Origin: Clostridium scatologenes
GTDB lineage: Bacteria > Bacillota > Clostridia > Clostridiales > Clostridiaceae
DNA: 64,000 nt
Assembly: GCF_000968375.1 (NCBI RefSeq)
Contig: NZ_CP009933.1
Coordinates: 496,001 to 560,000 of the forward strand
Direction of reading: 5' to 3'
The position numbers were made by a program, and so were the translations under genes. The notes under the pieces were generated by a model, which was not told the origin of the DNA, ran no database searches, and saw only the letters and a list, made by a program, of their open reading frames with translations. Below, one piece after another: positions 16,342 to 25,178 of this stretch (the stretch's first letter is position 1; each line of letters opens with the position of its first letter).

Positions 16342-17544
16342 ATGAAGAAAATTTTAAAAAAGTTGTCAAATAGAGAATTAGAAACTCTAAACATAATTCA
16401 AAAAAAAGCTTTAATCACAAAGAAAAATATACAAGCTATAACAGGTATGACATTGACTACTTTGAATAGAGTAATGAAAAGTCTTGAAGACAAAAAATTA
16501 ATAGCTGAGGCAGGCATATCCAAGTCAACAGGAGGTAGAAAAGCAGTAAAATATAGCGTGGTAGAAAATGGGCTATATGCTATAGGAGTTGATATATCAA
16601 GAACTTATGTAAGGATAATTATATTAAATTTGAAAATGACAATTTTAGCAAAAGAAGAGTTTTTTATGAATGATACTTTTTCTCCAGAGAAGACTGTTGA
16701 AAAAATTGGAAATTTAATAAATGAAAAATTATTGAAACTATCAATAGATAAAAGTGAAGTATTAGGTATAGGAATAGGTACTGTAGGACCATTGGATAGA
16801 GAGAAAGGTATTATGTTAAATCCTGAAAATTTTTTTAATGGAGGTTGGCGCAATGTTCCTATAAGAAATATGTTTGAAAAGAAAACTTTACTTCCATGTT
16901 TTATAGATAATGGAACTAATGCTGCTGTTTTAGCTGAGTACTTATTTGGCAAGGGAAAAGATTTAAAAAATGTTGTATATATACATTGTGGAATTGGAAT
17001 AAGATCATCAGTTATAAATAATGGAATCATTATTAGAACCATGAGGGATTCAGAAGATTCATTTGCACATATGGTTGTAGATTTCAATGGTGAAAAGTGT
17101 AGTTGTGGTAATAAAGGATGCTTAGACAGTTATTCTTCTATTAATGCAATAGTTAAAAGTTTTAATTCAATATTAAAAAATAATAGCAACAGTGTAAATG
17201 AAGAAATAAAAGAAGAAGATTATAATAAAATATTAGAACTGGCAGTGCATAATAATAAAACTGCTGTAGAAATTATTAATAAAGGTGCTGAAATTCTAGG
17301 AGTCGGACTTGCTAATATGGTGAGAATATTAAATCCTCAATTGGTGATTTTATATGGTACCTTAATTAAAAATTATAAATTGTATTACAATAAATGTATT
17401 GATGCATTTAATAAAAATAACTGCTTAAATAATGATGTTATATTTAGTGATGGAGGTGAATTTAAAGAAAATGCCATAGCAGTTGGTTCTGGATTAATAG
17501 TAATAGAAAATTATCTAAAAAAAACAGGCATTGGGGGAAAGTAA
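16342..17544 (+). CDS. ROK family transcriptional regulator
   Basis: 400 residues from ATG 16342 (AGGAGG 6 nt upstream). A winged helix at ~10-75 (ALITKKNIQAITGMTLTTLN) is joined to a ROK sugar-kinase fold. The latter has GVDISRTYVR and the zinc-binding CSCGNKGCLD at ~250-260; the ATP/sugar loop GIGIGTVGPL is present. NagC/XylR-like proteins of this build are sugar-responsive repressors. It sits directly before a TauE-DUF1634 exporter pair (1 bp gap), which it probably controls, plus itself and the Lgt-like gene through the shared promoter element. Confidence 0.88.
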   Translation: MKKILKKLSNRELETLNIIQKKALITKKNIQAITGMTLTTLNRVMKSLEDKKLIAEAGISKSTGGRKAVKYSVVENGLYAIGVDISRTYVRIIILNLKMTILAKEEFFMNDTFSPEKTVEKIGNLINEKLLKLSIDKSEVLGIGIGTVGPLDREKGIMLNPENFFNGGWRNVPIRNMFEKKTLLPCFIDNGTNAAVLAEYLFGKGKDLKNVVYIHCGIGIRSSVINNGIIIRTMRDSEDSFAHMVVDFNGEKCSCGNKGCLDSYSSINAIVKSFNSILKNNSNSVNEEIKEEDYNKILELAVHNNKTAVEIINKGAEILGVGLANMVRILNPQLVILYGTLIKNYKLYYNKCIDAFNKNNCLNNDVIFSDGGEFKENAIAVGSGLIVIENYLKKTGIGGK

Positions 17545-17545
17545 A

Positions 17546-18379
17546 ATGGTTATAATAGCTTTAAAAATATTTATCATATCAATTATAGCAGGAGTATTAG
17601 GTTCAATTCTTGGCCTTGGAGGTGGCATTATAATTACACCAGTACTGACTTTATTCTTTGGAATAGATATAAAATATGCTATAGGTGCAAGTATAGTATC
17701 AGTAATTGCTACTTCAAGTGGAGCAGCTATTGCCTATATAAAAGACAAAATAACAAATATAAGGATAGGTATGTTTCTTGAAATGGCTACAACAACAGGT
17801 GCAATTACAGGAGCGTTTTTAAGTGGAATGATTAGCACTAAATACCTTTACTTGATATTTGGTATGGTTTTATTATATTCTGCAGTTAACATGATTAAAA
17901 AATCAAAAAGTGAACTTCCTAAAAATGTAGAAACACATCCTATAGCTGAAAAACTTAATTTAAATGGAGCTTATTATGATAAAGTTTTAAATCAGGAAAT
18001 TCAATATAATGTTACTGGTGTCTATGGTGGATTTGGTATGATGTATGTGGCAGGAGTTATATCAGGACTTCTTGGTATAGGAAGTGGGATATTTAAGGTT
18101 ATGGCTATGGATTTATTTATGAAGCTTCCTCTAAAGGTATCCAGTGCTACTAGCAATTTTATGATAGGAGTAACTGCAGCTGCAAGTGCTGGTGTGTATT
18201 TAATTAGAGGAGACATAGATCCTAAAATTTCTGCTCCTGTAGCTTTAGGAGTTTTATTTGGAGCAACTATTGGAACTAAAGTTATGCAGAATTTAAAGAG
18301 TAAAACTATAAGAAAAATATTTATACCAGTTGTTGTTTATGTTTCAGTAGAAATGATTATAAAAGGATTGGGGGTTTAA
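17546..18379 (+). CDS. TauE/SafE family anion exporter
   Basis: 277 residues from ATG 17546, one base after the ROK stop, with GGGGGAAAG upstream. Eight or so helices with the two-fold repeat typical of the family: GVLGSILGLGGGIIITPVLT near the N-terminus and GVISGLLGIGSGIFKVMAMD in the second half. Family members export sulfite, sulfoacetate or similar organic anions; the substrate here is unknown. The next gene (DUF1634) is a frequent partner, suggesting a two-subunit membrane system. Confidence 0.88.
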   Translation: MVIIALKIFIISIIAGVLGSILGLGGGIIITPVLTLFFGIDIKYAIGASIVSVIATSSGAAIAYIKDKITNIRIGMFLEMATTTGAITGAFLSGMISTKYLYLIFGMVLLYSAVNMIKKSKSELPKNVETHPIAEKLNLNGAYYDKVLNQEIQYNVTGVYGGFGMMYVAGVISGLLGIGSGIFKVMAMDLFMKLPLKVSSATSNFMIGVTAAASAGVYLIRGDIDPKISAPVALGVLFGATIGTKVMQNLKSKTIRKIFIPVVVYVSVEMIIKGLGV

Positions 18380-18382
18380 ATA

Positions 18383-18742
18383 ATGCATAAAAATGAAATT
18401 GAAGAAATGGAAATTGTTATAAGTAAATTTTTGAAATTTGGCGTCTTATTAAGTGCTTTTGTAATATTCATAGGGTTTTTAATGTTTTTGATAACTGGAA
18501 ATAGCGGATATCCAGGAAGTACATATCCAACAGGACCTATATCAATTTTAAAAGGAGCTTTGGCATTTAAATCCTATGCAATAATATTAACTGGACTTAT
18601 GATTTTAATTGCAACTCCTGTATTTCGTGTGGGGGTTTCAATTATTGTATTTGCAAAGGAAAAGGACTCTTTATATGTAAAAATCACTTCTTTTGTTTTC
18701 ATAATATTAATTATAAGTTTTATACTTGGGAAAGTTGAGTAA
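18383..18742 (+). CDS. DUF1634 family membrane protein
   Basis: 119 residues with three helices (~15-37, ~65-85, ~97-115), starting 3 bp after the TauE stop. DUF1634 genes commonly follow TauE genes; they are thought to be accessory membrane subunits, without proven function. Confidence 0.82.
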   Translation: MHKNEIEEMEIVISKFLKFGVLLSAFVIFIGFLMFLITGNSGYPGSTYPTGPISILKGALAFKSYAIILTGLMILIATPVFRVGVSIIVFAKEKDSLYVKITSFVFIILIISFILGKVE

Positions 18743-19020
18743 ACAGATAAATCACAAGTATTATTACTTTGTTTGATGATAACAATGAAAAAAATCATAA
18801 AAAATAGTATTTATTTTTACCTATTAATGGAGTTGTCGCACTAAGAGATTTGGATACAATATATTGTAACATTTATTCTTAATGTAACAGCTTTATTTAA
18901 TGTCTATATTTCACCCAATCTTGGTTTCTAAAAGCAAAGCATTTTTTCACATTGTAGATAAACTCTAATTTTAAATTAAAAGTTTGAATAAAAAAATTTA
19001 GTATAAAATTAGCATCATTA

Positions 19021-19050
19021 TATTGTAATATTACAATATAATGATATAAT
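19021..19050 (+). promoter_or_regulatory. Promoter of ferredoxin-methyltransferase genes with 18-bp palindrome
   Basis: TATTGTAATATTACAATA (19021-19038) is a perfect palindrome covering the -35/spacer; TATAAT lies at 19045-19050. 27 of the 30 bases match 34737-34766. A second palindrome, TACAATATATTGTA (18855-18868), lies upstream; its core recurs at 34653-34664. The rest of the 460-bp gap (18743-19201) shows only this regulatory sequence and the remnant at 19093. Confidence 0.75.
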
Positions 19051-19092
19051 CATATTAAGTAATGGAAATAATCAATATGAAAGGGGTTAGTT

Positions 19093-19143
19093 GTGTGTTT
19101 TAAATTTATGGAAAATATTTTAAAGCACAAGACAAAAAATTAA
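19093..19143 (+). pseudogene. 16-codon leader frame resembling the start of the polyferredoxin gene
   Basis: GAAAGGGG followed by GTG opens MCFKFMENILKHKTKN. The distal gene at 34821 has the same GAAAGGGG and opens MFLKLWKKYSF, and the two upstream regions also match. This looks like the cut-down 5' end of a second polyferredoxin copy; alternatively it is a translated leader peptide. Confidence 0.45.
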
Positions 19144-19201
19144 TGAAAGAAAGTAAATTGACCATAAGACTATTAAAATATTATAGGCTGGAGTGACTAT
19201 T

Positions 19202-19393
19202 ATGATAATAAAGGTAAATAAGGATATTTGCACACAAGATCATTCATGTTTAGCGGTAAAAATTTGTCCAGTATATGCATTAAAACAAACAGGGTTTGGT
19301 TCACCTAATGTACTTGAAGAGAGATGCGTAAAATGTGGCAAATGTGTATACTATTGTCCTATGGGTGCATTAGAATTTGAAGATGAGGAGTGA
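19202..19393 (+). CDS. Small ferredoxin
   Basis: 63 residues from ATG 19202 (GGAG at 19190-19193, 8 nt before). One classical cluster motif CVKCGKCVYYCP (~43-54) binds [4Fe-4S]. The first half has CTQDHSC...KICP, a changed first motif that could hold a second cluster. Stops 5 bp before a methyltransferase gene. It should carry electrons at low potential; the partner enzyme is not evident. Confidence 0.85.
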   Translation: MIIKVNKDICTQDHSCLAVKICPVYALKQTGFGSPNVLEERCVKCGKCVYYCPMGALEFEDEE

Positions 19394-19398
19394 GTAAG

Positions 19399-19959
19399 AT
19401 GCATAAATTTGATTTAAAAAAAATAGAAAAACTAGATAATCCTAAAAGAAGAGAGAGCATGCCTCCTGAAGAAACTCTAAAAAAGTTTAAAGTAGATAAC
19501 AAGGGTACGTTACTTGATATAGGTTGTGGTATAGGATATTTTACTATACCAGCAGCAAAAATTATTAATAAAGGAAATGTAATTGGTATAGATATAACAT
19601 CAGAAATTCTTGATATTGCAAAGAGAAAAGTAGAAAATATAAGGAATATAGAATTTAGAAAGAACGAAGAATACTCTTTTCCAGTAGAAGATAATTCTAT
19701 TGATTATGTTTTTGTATGCAATGTTATACATGAAATAGAGGATAAAGTGAGATTTTTTGCTGAGGTAAAAAGAGTATTAAAAAATCAGGGATATTTTTGT
19801 ATAATTGAATGGGATAAAAGGAATATGAAAAATGGTCCATCAGTAAATGAAAGAATATCAAAAGAAGAAATAAAAAGCCTAGTTGAACCTCTAAAATTTA
19901 CATTTTTAGAAGAAGTAAATATTAATAATGAACATTATGGTATAAAATTTAAAATATAA
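19399..19959 (+). CDS. SAM-dependent class I methyltransferase
   Basis: 186 residues from ATG 19399, using GAGGAG at the end of the ferredoxin gene. SAM-binding motif I LLDIGCGIGYFTIPAA, acidic residue in GIDIT, and the motif IV-like YVFVCNVIHEI. The substrate is not predictable: members act on small molecules, quinones or arsenite. No conserved Cys trio of ArsM type is seen. Its coupling with a ferredoxin under an ArsR-like palindrome could hint at metal(loid) handling, but this is weak. Confidence 0.8.
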   Translation: MHKFDLKKIEKLDNPKRRESMPPEETLKKFKVDNKGTLLDIGCGIGYFTIPAAKIINKGNVIGIDITSEILDIAKRKVENIRNIEFRKNEEYSFPVEDNSIDYVFVCNVIHEIEDKVRFFAEVKRVLKNQGYFCIIEWDKRNMKNGPSVNERISKEEIKSLVEPLKFTFLEEVNINNEHYGIKFKI

Positions 19960-19997
19960 TAAAAACAAAATATTAGTTTTTATTGAGAATAAAAAAA

Positions 19998-20038
19998 CAG
20001 TTAGAATAATTTTAAAAACTATTCTAATTGTTTTTTTT
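19998..20038 (+). terminator. Terminator (copy of hairpin at 46812)
   Basis: CAGTTAGAATA / TATTCTAATTG and eight T. Thirty bases of the hairpin, and the TATATATTAAA...AGAAATTAACT after it, recur at 46817-46884. Confidence 0.88.
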
Positions 20039-20087
20039 GATATATATTAAACAGAAATTAACTTAGCAATATTTTATAAAATAGAAA

Positions 20088-20134
20088 TTGATATATAGTT
20101 AGCATATGCTATAATTATATTTATAGCATATGCT
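20088..20134 (+). promoter_or_regulatory. Promoter of the molybdenum locus with paired AGCATATGCT operators
   Basis: TTGATA (20088-20093), 16 bp, TATAAT (20110-20115). AGCATATGCT occurs at 20101-20110 and 20125-20134, inside a longer mirror TTAGCATATGCTATAA / TTATAGCATATGCTAA. Two operators flanking the -10 strongly suggest repression. Confidence 0.8.
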
Positions 20135-20239
20135 AATAGTTGCTTAGATAATTAATATAGTTATGTTTTTGTGAATAAATTTTATCTTAAAGGCATGATT
20201 AATATTTAAAATAAAACGAAGAAGGTTTGAGGTGGGAAT

Positions 20240-20863
20240 ATGTATACTTGTGCTATGTGCAGTGAACATTATTGTAAGAAAGGAGAGCTTGAAAAATTAC
20301 CTGTTAATTGTCCTTGCAATGAAAAAGATGAACAAGAAAAAATAAAAAAGTTATATTCTGAAGATGAAAATTATAAATTAGCACATAATTCTGCTTTAGT
20401 TGAAGCAGAAGGATATTGTAAAAAAACAAGACTTGAAGAGATAATGGATTTTGCTAATAAATGCAGTTTTAAAAAATTAGGTGTAGCTTTTTGTGTAGGA
20501 TTAAGTAATGAAGCAAAAGCATTATGTTCAATATTAAAACATAATGGATTTGAGGTTAATTCGGTGGTCTGTAAAAATGGAAGTATACCTAAAGAATTTT
20601 TAAATATTAAGGATACTGAAAAAGTAAAACCTGGTAGCTACGAAGCTATGTGTAATCCTATAGGACAAGCTATTTTTTTAAATAATGCTAAGACGGATTT
20701 AAATATTATTTTAGGGTTATGTGTAGGTCACGATTCATTATTTATAAAATATTCTGATGCACCAATAACTGTTTTTGCAGTTAAAGATAGAGTACTTGCA
20801 CATAATCCTATAGGTGCACTATATCTTTCAGATGGATACTATAAAAATAAGCTGTATAAATAA
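20240..20863 (+). CDS. DUF1847 domain protein, Cys-rich
   Basis: 207 residues. The N-terminus is a metal-binding Cys set (CAMCSEHYC, CPCNE), followed by an alpha/beta domain with Cys residues in repeating positions (CGVGL-like FCVGLSNEA, GLCVGHDSLF). Matches the DUF1847 family of anaerobes; function unknown. It is the first gene of an operon-like row with MOSC, ModABC, DUF364 and NifX-like genes, which suggests a role in metal cofactor handling. GAGGTGGG is its ribosome site. Confidence 0.8.
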   Translation: MYTCAMCSEHYCKKGELEKLPVNCPCNEKDEQEKIKKLYSEDENYKLAHNSALVEAEGYCKKTRLEEIMDFANKCSFKKLGVAFCVGLSNEAKALCSILKHNGFEVNSVVCKNGSIPKEFLNIKDTEKVKPGSYEAMCNPIGQAIFLNNAKTDLNIILGLCVGHDSLFIKYSDAPITVFAVKDRVLAHNPIGALYLSDGYYKNKLYK

Positions 20864-20909
20864 TGGTATTCAGAATCAATATGCATCTAAATTTTGAAGG
20901 GAGATTTTT

Positions 20910-21335
20910 ATGGGAAAAGTAATTTCTCTAAACATTAGTGAAAAGAGAGGGACTGAAAAAACTCAAGTTTCTTCTGTTAATGTTATTGAAGGATTTGGAA
21001 TTGAAGGTGATGCACATGCTGGAAATTGGGATAGGCAAATAAGTATTCTTCCTATAGAAGCTATGAGTAAGATTCCTTCTAATAAGATGGAAGAAGTCAA
21101 AAATGGAGGATTTACTGAAAATATTACTATATCAGGTATTTTGCTTGATGATCTTAAAATTGGAGATGTAATTCAAGTTGGAGAAGCTGTAATTAAAATA
21201 CAACATATAGGTAAAGAAGAGTACAAGGAACATGGAAGACCTTACATAGTTAGCAGAGAAGGTAGATTTGGTATAGTAATTAAAGGTGGCAAAATAAATA
21301 TTGGCGATTTTGTAAAAACAATAAAATCAGAATAA
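20910..21335 (+). CDS. MOSC domain protein
   Basis: 141 residues, a stand-alone MOSC domain (GIEGDAHAGNWDRQISILPIEA) of the short type often found near molybdenum cofactor genes. The conserved Cys of molybdenum cofactor sulfurase C-termini is not obvious. MOSC proteins bind Mo cofactors or transfer sulfur to them. Lies 46 bp after the DUF1847 gene and 33 bp before the molybdate-binding protein, so it likely belongs to one transcript. Confidence 0.85.
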   Translation: MGKVISLNISEKRGTEKTQVSSVNVIEGFGIEGDAHAGNWDRQISILPIEAMSKIPSNKMEEVKNGGFTENITISGILLDDLKIGDVIQVGEAVIKIQHIGKEEYKEHGRPYIVSREGRFGIVIKGGKINIGDFVKTIKSE

Positions 21336-21368
21336 TTAATATATTTAAAAATAAGGGGGATAAGTATT

Positions 21369-22166
21369 ATGAAAACAAAAAAATTAATAAGTTCAGTTTT
21401 AGTTTTTTTGATAACTTCCATTGCATTTATGGGATGTGGTCAAAAGCAGGAGAATACTACTAAAAGCAGCAGTAAGGATAAAAAAGAGTTGCTAATCTAT
21501 TGTGGTGCAGGATTAAATAAACCTATGGAGGAAATTGGTAAAAGTTTTGAAAAAAAATATGGAGTTAAAATTCAATATACTTATGCTAATGCTTCACAGC
21601 TTATAGGCCAAATGGAAGTTTCACATAAAGGTGATATTTGCGTATTGCCATCCGATGAAGACTATAATACAGCTAATAAAAAAAATCTTACTTTGGAAAA
21701 AAAGGATTTGGCTTATCATATACCTGTAATTGCAGTACCTAAAGGTAATCCTGCTGGTATAACTAATATAAAAGATCTTTCTAAACCAGGAGTTAAAATT
21801 ATTTTAGGAGATCCTAAAACATCACCATTAGGTATGCTTGCATCTAAGTTATTTGTAAAGGCTGGAATAGAGCAGCAGACTAAGAATAATATTGTTTCTA
21901 CAGTTACTACAGTAAATGAAATAGTGACATTCCTTTCTGCAAAAAAAGCAGATGCATCTATTATATGGGAGGATAATGCTTTAAATGCAGCTAAAAATAT
22001 AGATATAGTACAAATTCCTGAAAAAGAAAATTTAATTAAAGTAATACCTATAGCGGCTTTAAAAAGTTCTAAAGAAACTGAGTTAAGTAAAAAGTTTATA
22101 GATTTTACTGCTTCGGATGAAGGAAAAGCTATATTTGTCAAATACAATTTAAAGCCTATCAAATAA
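21369..22166 (+). CDS. modA: Molybdate/tungstate ABC transporter substrate-binding lipoprotein
   Basis: 265 residues. Lipoprotein signal with lipobox FMGC (Cys23). The mature part is a periplasmic-binding-protein fold of the ModA class: LLIYCGAGLNKPMEEIGKSF, YANASQLIGQME, VAVPKGNPAGI-like region and FLSAKKADASIIWED. It is tethered outside the membrane and feeds the permease encoded next. Molybdate and tungstate cannot be told apart by eye. Confidence 0.86.
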   Translation: MKTKKLISSVLVFLITSIAFMGCGQKQENTTKSSSKDKKELLIYCGAGLNKPMEEIGKSFEKKYGVKIQYTYANASQLIGQMEVSHKGDICVLPSDEDYNTANKKNLTLEKKDLAYHIPVIAVPKGNPAGITNIKDLSKPGVKIILGDPKTSPLGMLASKLFVKAGIEQQTKNNIVSTVTTVNEIVTFLSAKKADASIIWEDNALNAAKNIDIVQIPEKENLIKVIPIAALKSSKETELSKKFIDFTASDEGKAIFVKYNLKPIK

Positions 22167-22252
22167 TATGAAGTGAAATTTTAATCACTATAGAGTAAGA
22201 GCCAATATTTATTATATGAATACAATTTAAATAATAATTTGAAAGGCAGCTT

Positions 22253-23053
22253 ATGATGTTTAATAAAAACTATAAAGATACTTGTTTTAAGATAATTATA
22301 GGGCTATTTATAATGATTTTTATAACCTTTATAGCTCTTACTATAGGTATAGTTTTATGCAAATGTTTTTCTATATTGAAAGAAATTGTTGAGGATACAG
22401 AAATTCAATTTGCAATTAAATTAACTTTGTATACGGCAACTGTGTCTACCATAATTTGTTTGATATTTTCCGTGCCAATAGCTTATGGACTAGCTAGATT
22501 TAAATTTTGGGGTAAACGAGTTATCAGTTCTATAATACAAATACCAAACTCCATTCCACCTATTGCATCAGGAATCGCATTGTTATTGTTATTTAGTACA
22601 AAACCAGTGGAGAATGTTTTAAGTAATCTAGGCATGGATCCTGTTTTTTCTGTCAAAGGAATCATATTAGCACATTTTTTCATCAATACTCCATATATGA
22701 TAAGAATTTTTAGAATAACATTTGAAGATATTAATCCTAAACTAGAATTTGTGGCTAGAACATTGGGATACAGCAGTTGGGGAGCTTTTTTTAAGGTAAC
22801 ACTTCCTTTGGCAAGAAATGGTTTGGTTTCAGGAATTATAATAACTTGGACAAATGCACTAGGTGAGTTTGGTACTGCACTTATGCTAGCAGGTGCCATT
22901 CGAATGAAAACGGAAACCTTACCAGCAGCAATATTTTTAAATTTATCAAGTGGAAATTTAGATAAGGCTTTAGCTGCAGCTGCTATATTAATAATTATAT
23001 CTGTAGTTTGCTTATTTATATTTGAGTGCTTTGGAAAAGATAAAAGATTTTAA
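22253..23053 (+). CDS. modB: Molybdate ABC transporter permease
   Basis: 266 residues, six helices; the EAA loop region (LPLARNGLVSGIIITWTNAL, GEFGTALMLAGA) is typical of ModB/CysT permeases. Two neighbouring ATGs (22253, 22256) share one ribosome site. Lies between the binding protein and the ATPase gene. Confidence 0.88.
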   Translation: MMFNKNYKDTCFKIIIGLFIMIFITFIALTIGIVLCKCFSILKEIVEDTEIQFAIKLTLYTATVSTIICLIFSVPIAYGLARFKFWGKRVISSIIQIPNSIPPIASGIALLLLFSTKPVENVLSNLGMDPVFSVKGIILAHFFINTPYMIRIFRITFEDINPKLEFVARTLGYSSWGAFFKVTLPLARNGLVSGIIITWTNALGEFGTALMLAGAIRMKTETLPAAIFLNLSSGNLDKALAAAAILIIISVVCLFIFECFGKDKRF

Positions 23054-23081
23054 ATAATTTAATGAAGAAGGAGTTAAAAGT

Positions 23082-23792
23082 ATGCTTAAATTGGAGCATA
23101 TTAATAAAAAGCTTGGAGATTTTAGACTTAAAAATATAAATTTTGAGGTAGAGGAAGGAGAATATTTTGTAATACTAGGACCTACGGGTACAGGGAAAAC
23201 GATAATATTGGAAACTATAGCTGGTATATATACTCCAGATAGTGGTGATATATATATTAACAATATAAACATAAGTAACCTTCCACCAGAAAAAAGAAAC
23301 ATAGGATTTGTGTATCAAGATTATTTGTTGTTTCCTCATCTTTCTGTTAGGAAAAATATAATTTTTGGGCTTAGAGCTAAGAAGGCAAATAAAGCTGATA
23401 CAGATAAAGCTTTACAGGAAATAAGTATAATGCTTGGTATAGATCACTTATTGAATAGAAATCCTTTGACACTAAGTGGAGGAGAACAACAGCGAGTTGC
23501 TTTCGCAAGAGCTGTTGTGACTTCACCAAAGATATTATTATTGGATGAAGTAAGTAGTGCTTTAGATCCACGTACTAAAGAAAATTTTCAACATAACCTA
23601 AAAAAGATTCATAAAAAGCTAAAGACTACAACTATTCATATAACTCATGATTTTAATGAAGCAGTATATTTAGCGGATAGGATAGCTATTATGAAAGATG
23701 GTGAAATTTGTGAAATAGGAACTCCTGAGGAAATATTTAAAAATCCTAAATCAGAGTTTGTAGCAAATTTTACAGGGTGTAAAACCTTGTAA
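23082..23792 (+). CDS. modC: Molybdate ABC transporter ATPase (no MOP domain)
   Basis: 236 residues: Walker A GPTGTGKT, signature LSGGEQQR, Walker B LLLDEVSSALDP, H-loop ITHDFNEA. It ends soon after the ABC core, so it lacks the ~110-residue C-terminal MOP/TOBE molybdate-sensing domain of E. coli ModC. Regulation by bound oxyanion is therefore unlikely. Energises the ModAB importer at the inner face of the membrane. Confidence 0.88.
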   Translation: MLKLEHINKKLGDFRLKNINFEVEEGEYFVILGPTGTGKTIILETIAGIYTPDSGDIYINNINISNLPPEKRNIGFVYQDYLLFPHLSVRKNIIFGLRAKKANKADTDKALQEISIMLGIDHLLNRNPLTLSGGEQQRVAFARAVVTSPKILLLDEVSSALDPRTKENFQHNLKKIHKKLKTTTIHITHDFNEAVYLADRIAIMKDGEICEIGTPEEIFKNPKSEFVANFTGCKTL

Positions 23793-23824
23793 AGCTGAGC
23801 TAATTATATTTTGGAGGTATTTAA

Positions 23825-24559
23825 ATGAACAAAAATGAATTTTATACTGATTTATTTGGTAAGTTTAAAAAACTTGTAGAAGATAATAGATTATTAAATG
23901 AAGAAATAAAAATAACAGGAAGAGCTTTAACTACAGAAGAAGCTATAGGAAATACTGAAAGAAAAGATTTTCCTATTATAAAAGGAAAAGAAAAATTGCT
24001 GCAAGCAGATTTTAAAGGTATTAAAGGCCAAGCATTTACAGATATGCCGAATAATTTCCTGGGAAATTTAAAACAAATAATTGAAATGCCACTTAACACA
24101 AACTTTGATACAGCTGTATACATTGCTACTTTAAATGCTGTATGTAGATATTTAGGAATGACAGATAATACAGTACACTGTAAAGATGGAGAACCAGAAA
24201 GCTGTGCTTTGGAGTTAGTAGAATATATAAAAAATAAATATGGCAGTCCTAAAATTGCATTAATAGGATTTCAACCAGCTATGTTAGAAAATTTGGGTAA
24301 AAATTATAAGGTAAGGATTGTGGATTTAGATGACAATAATATAGGAAAAGTTAAATATGGAGTAATGGTTGAGGATGGAAGTAAATCAATTGATGATTTG
24401 TTGAATTGGTGTGATATTGTGGTTGCTACAGGCAGCACTGTAGCTAATAAGACAATAACTAATGTTTTATTAGATAAGCCAACTATATTTTTTGGAACTA
24501 CTCTTGCAGGTACAGCAGCTTTAATGAAGCTTGAAAGATTTTGTCCTTGTTCGAAATAG
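23825..24559 (+). CDS. DUF364 Rossmann-like protein (putative metal chelation)
   Basis: 244 residues. An N-terminal DUF4213-like half and a C-terminal DUF364 half (IALIGFQPAMLENLG, CDIVVATGSTVANKTI, PTIFFGTTLAGTAAL) end in FCPCSK, a likely metal-binding tail. Family members sit with molybdenum/heavy-metal transport genes and are thought to chelate metals; no reaction is proven. 32 bp after modC. Confidence 0.82.
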   Translation: MNKNEFYTDLFGKFKKLVEDNRLLNEEIKITGRALTTEEAIGNTERKDFPIIKGKEKLLQADFKGIKGQAFTDMPNNFLGNLKQIIEMPLNTNFDTAVYIATLNAVCRYLGMTDNTVHCKDGEPESCALELVEYIKNKYGSPKIALIGFQPAMLENLGKNYKVRIVDLDDNNIGKVKYGVMVEDGSKSIDDLLNWCDIVVATGSTVANKTITNVLLDKPTIFFGTTLAGTAALMKLERFCPCSK

Positions 24560-24592
24560 CAAAGATGCTTAATTAGTAAAATTCTATCAGCT

Positions 24593-24662
24593 TGGATAAC
24601 TTCTTCTAAGACTCAGATGAAAAGAGATTACAACTATATCTGAGGATAAGAATTACTTGATA
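24593..24662 (-). repeat. Degenerate copy of dispersed repeat family A
   Basis: On the minus strand it starts ATCAAGTAATTCTTATCCTC and ends CATCTGAGTCTTAGAAGAAG plus TTATCCA, matching both arms of the hairpin of the copies at 33624 and 60586. Confidence 0.65.
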
Positions 24663-24689
24663 TTTATATAAATAAAGTGAGGTGAAAAT

Positions 24690-25058
24690 ATGAATATTGC
24701 AGTGGCAGCAGATGGAAAAAATTTAAGTAGCAAGGTGTCTAGAAAATTTGAAAAATGTTTGTATTTATTGATTGTTGATATGAATGATTTAAATATTACA
24801 GTTATAAAAAATGATGAATTGTTTGAAGATTCATACTACAAAAGTCTTGCTGATAAGATATTGAAGTATGATTGTGAGGCATTGATTACAGGTGATATAG
24901 AAAAAACAGCATTTGATATTTTAGCAGATGCAGGAGTGACAAGGTTTTTGGGCTTTGGCTATTCAGTTGAAAAAGCTCTTGAAGAAATGGAAGAAAGAAC
25001 ATTAAATTTAATTAGAAATTATGATGGAACCAATAGTTGTGGTGGGAATCATCATTAA
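24690..25058 (+). CDS. NifX/NifB-type cofactor-binding domain protein (ORP-like)
   Basis: 122 residues, a single dinitrogenase iron-molybdenum cofactor-binding domain (MNIAVAADGKNLSSKVSRKF, ALITGDIEKTAFDILADAGV) with a tail SCGGNHH. One of four such proteins in the window. Family members bind Fe-Mo-type or Mo-Cu-S clusters; with a molybdate importer directly upstream, a Mo-containing cluster is plausible here. Separated from DUF364 by the repeat at 24593, so possibly the end of the molybdenum operon. Confidence 0.82.
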   Translation: MNIAVAADGKNLSSKVSRKFEKCLYLLIVDMNDLNITVIKNDELFEDSYYKSLADKILKYDCEALITGDIEKTAFDILADAGVTRFLGFGYSVEKALEEMEERTLNLIRNYDGTNSCGGNHH

Positions 25059-25098
25059 GTGTAAGTAGTGATTTTATTTAATATAAAAAAGCATAATG

Positions 25099-25150
25099 CG
25101 ACACAAGTGAATGTAAGCAAAGTGACTTTCACTTGTGTCGTAATTTCTTT
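25099..25150 (+). terminator. Terminator
   Basis: CGACACAAGTGAA / TTCACTTGTGTCG stem, then TAATTTCTTT. Resembles the hairpin at 11079-11132, including GTAAGC and CTTTCA in the loop. Confidence 0.82.
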
Positions 25151-25178
25151 ATTAATCTAAATTTCAGTGTGGAATGTA

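Noticed and set aside
19399..19959. Arsenite methyltransferase (ArsM)
   Set aside because: Too short and without the conserved Cys residues that ArsM uses.
20164..20239. Molybdenum-cofactor or other riboswitch before the molybdenum locus
   Set aside because: The leader is short and AT-rich without a conserved multi-stem structure that I could find.
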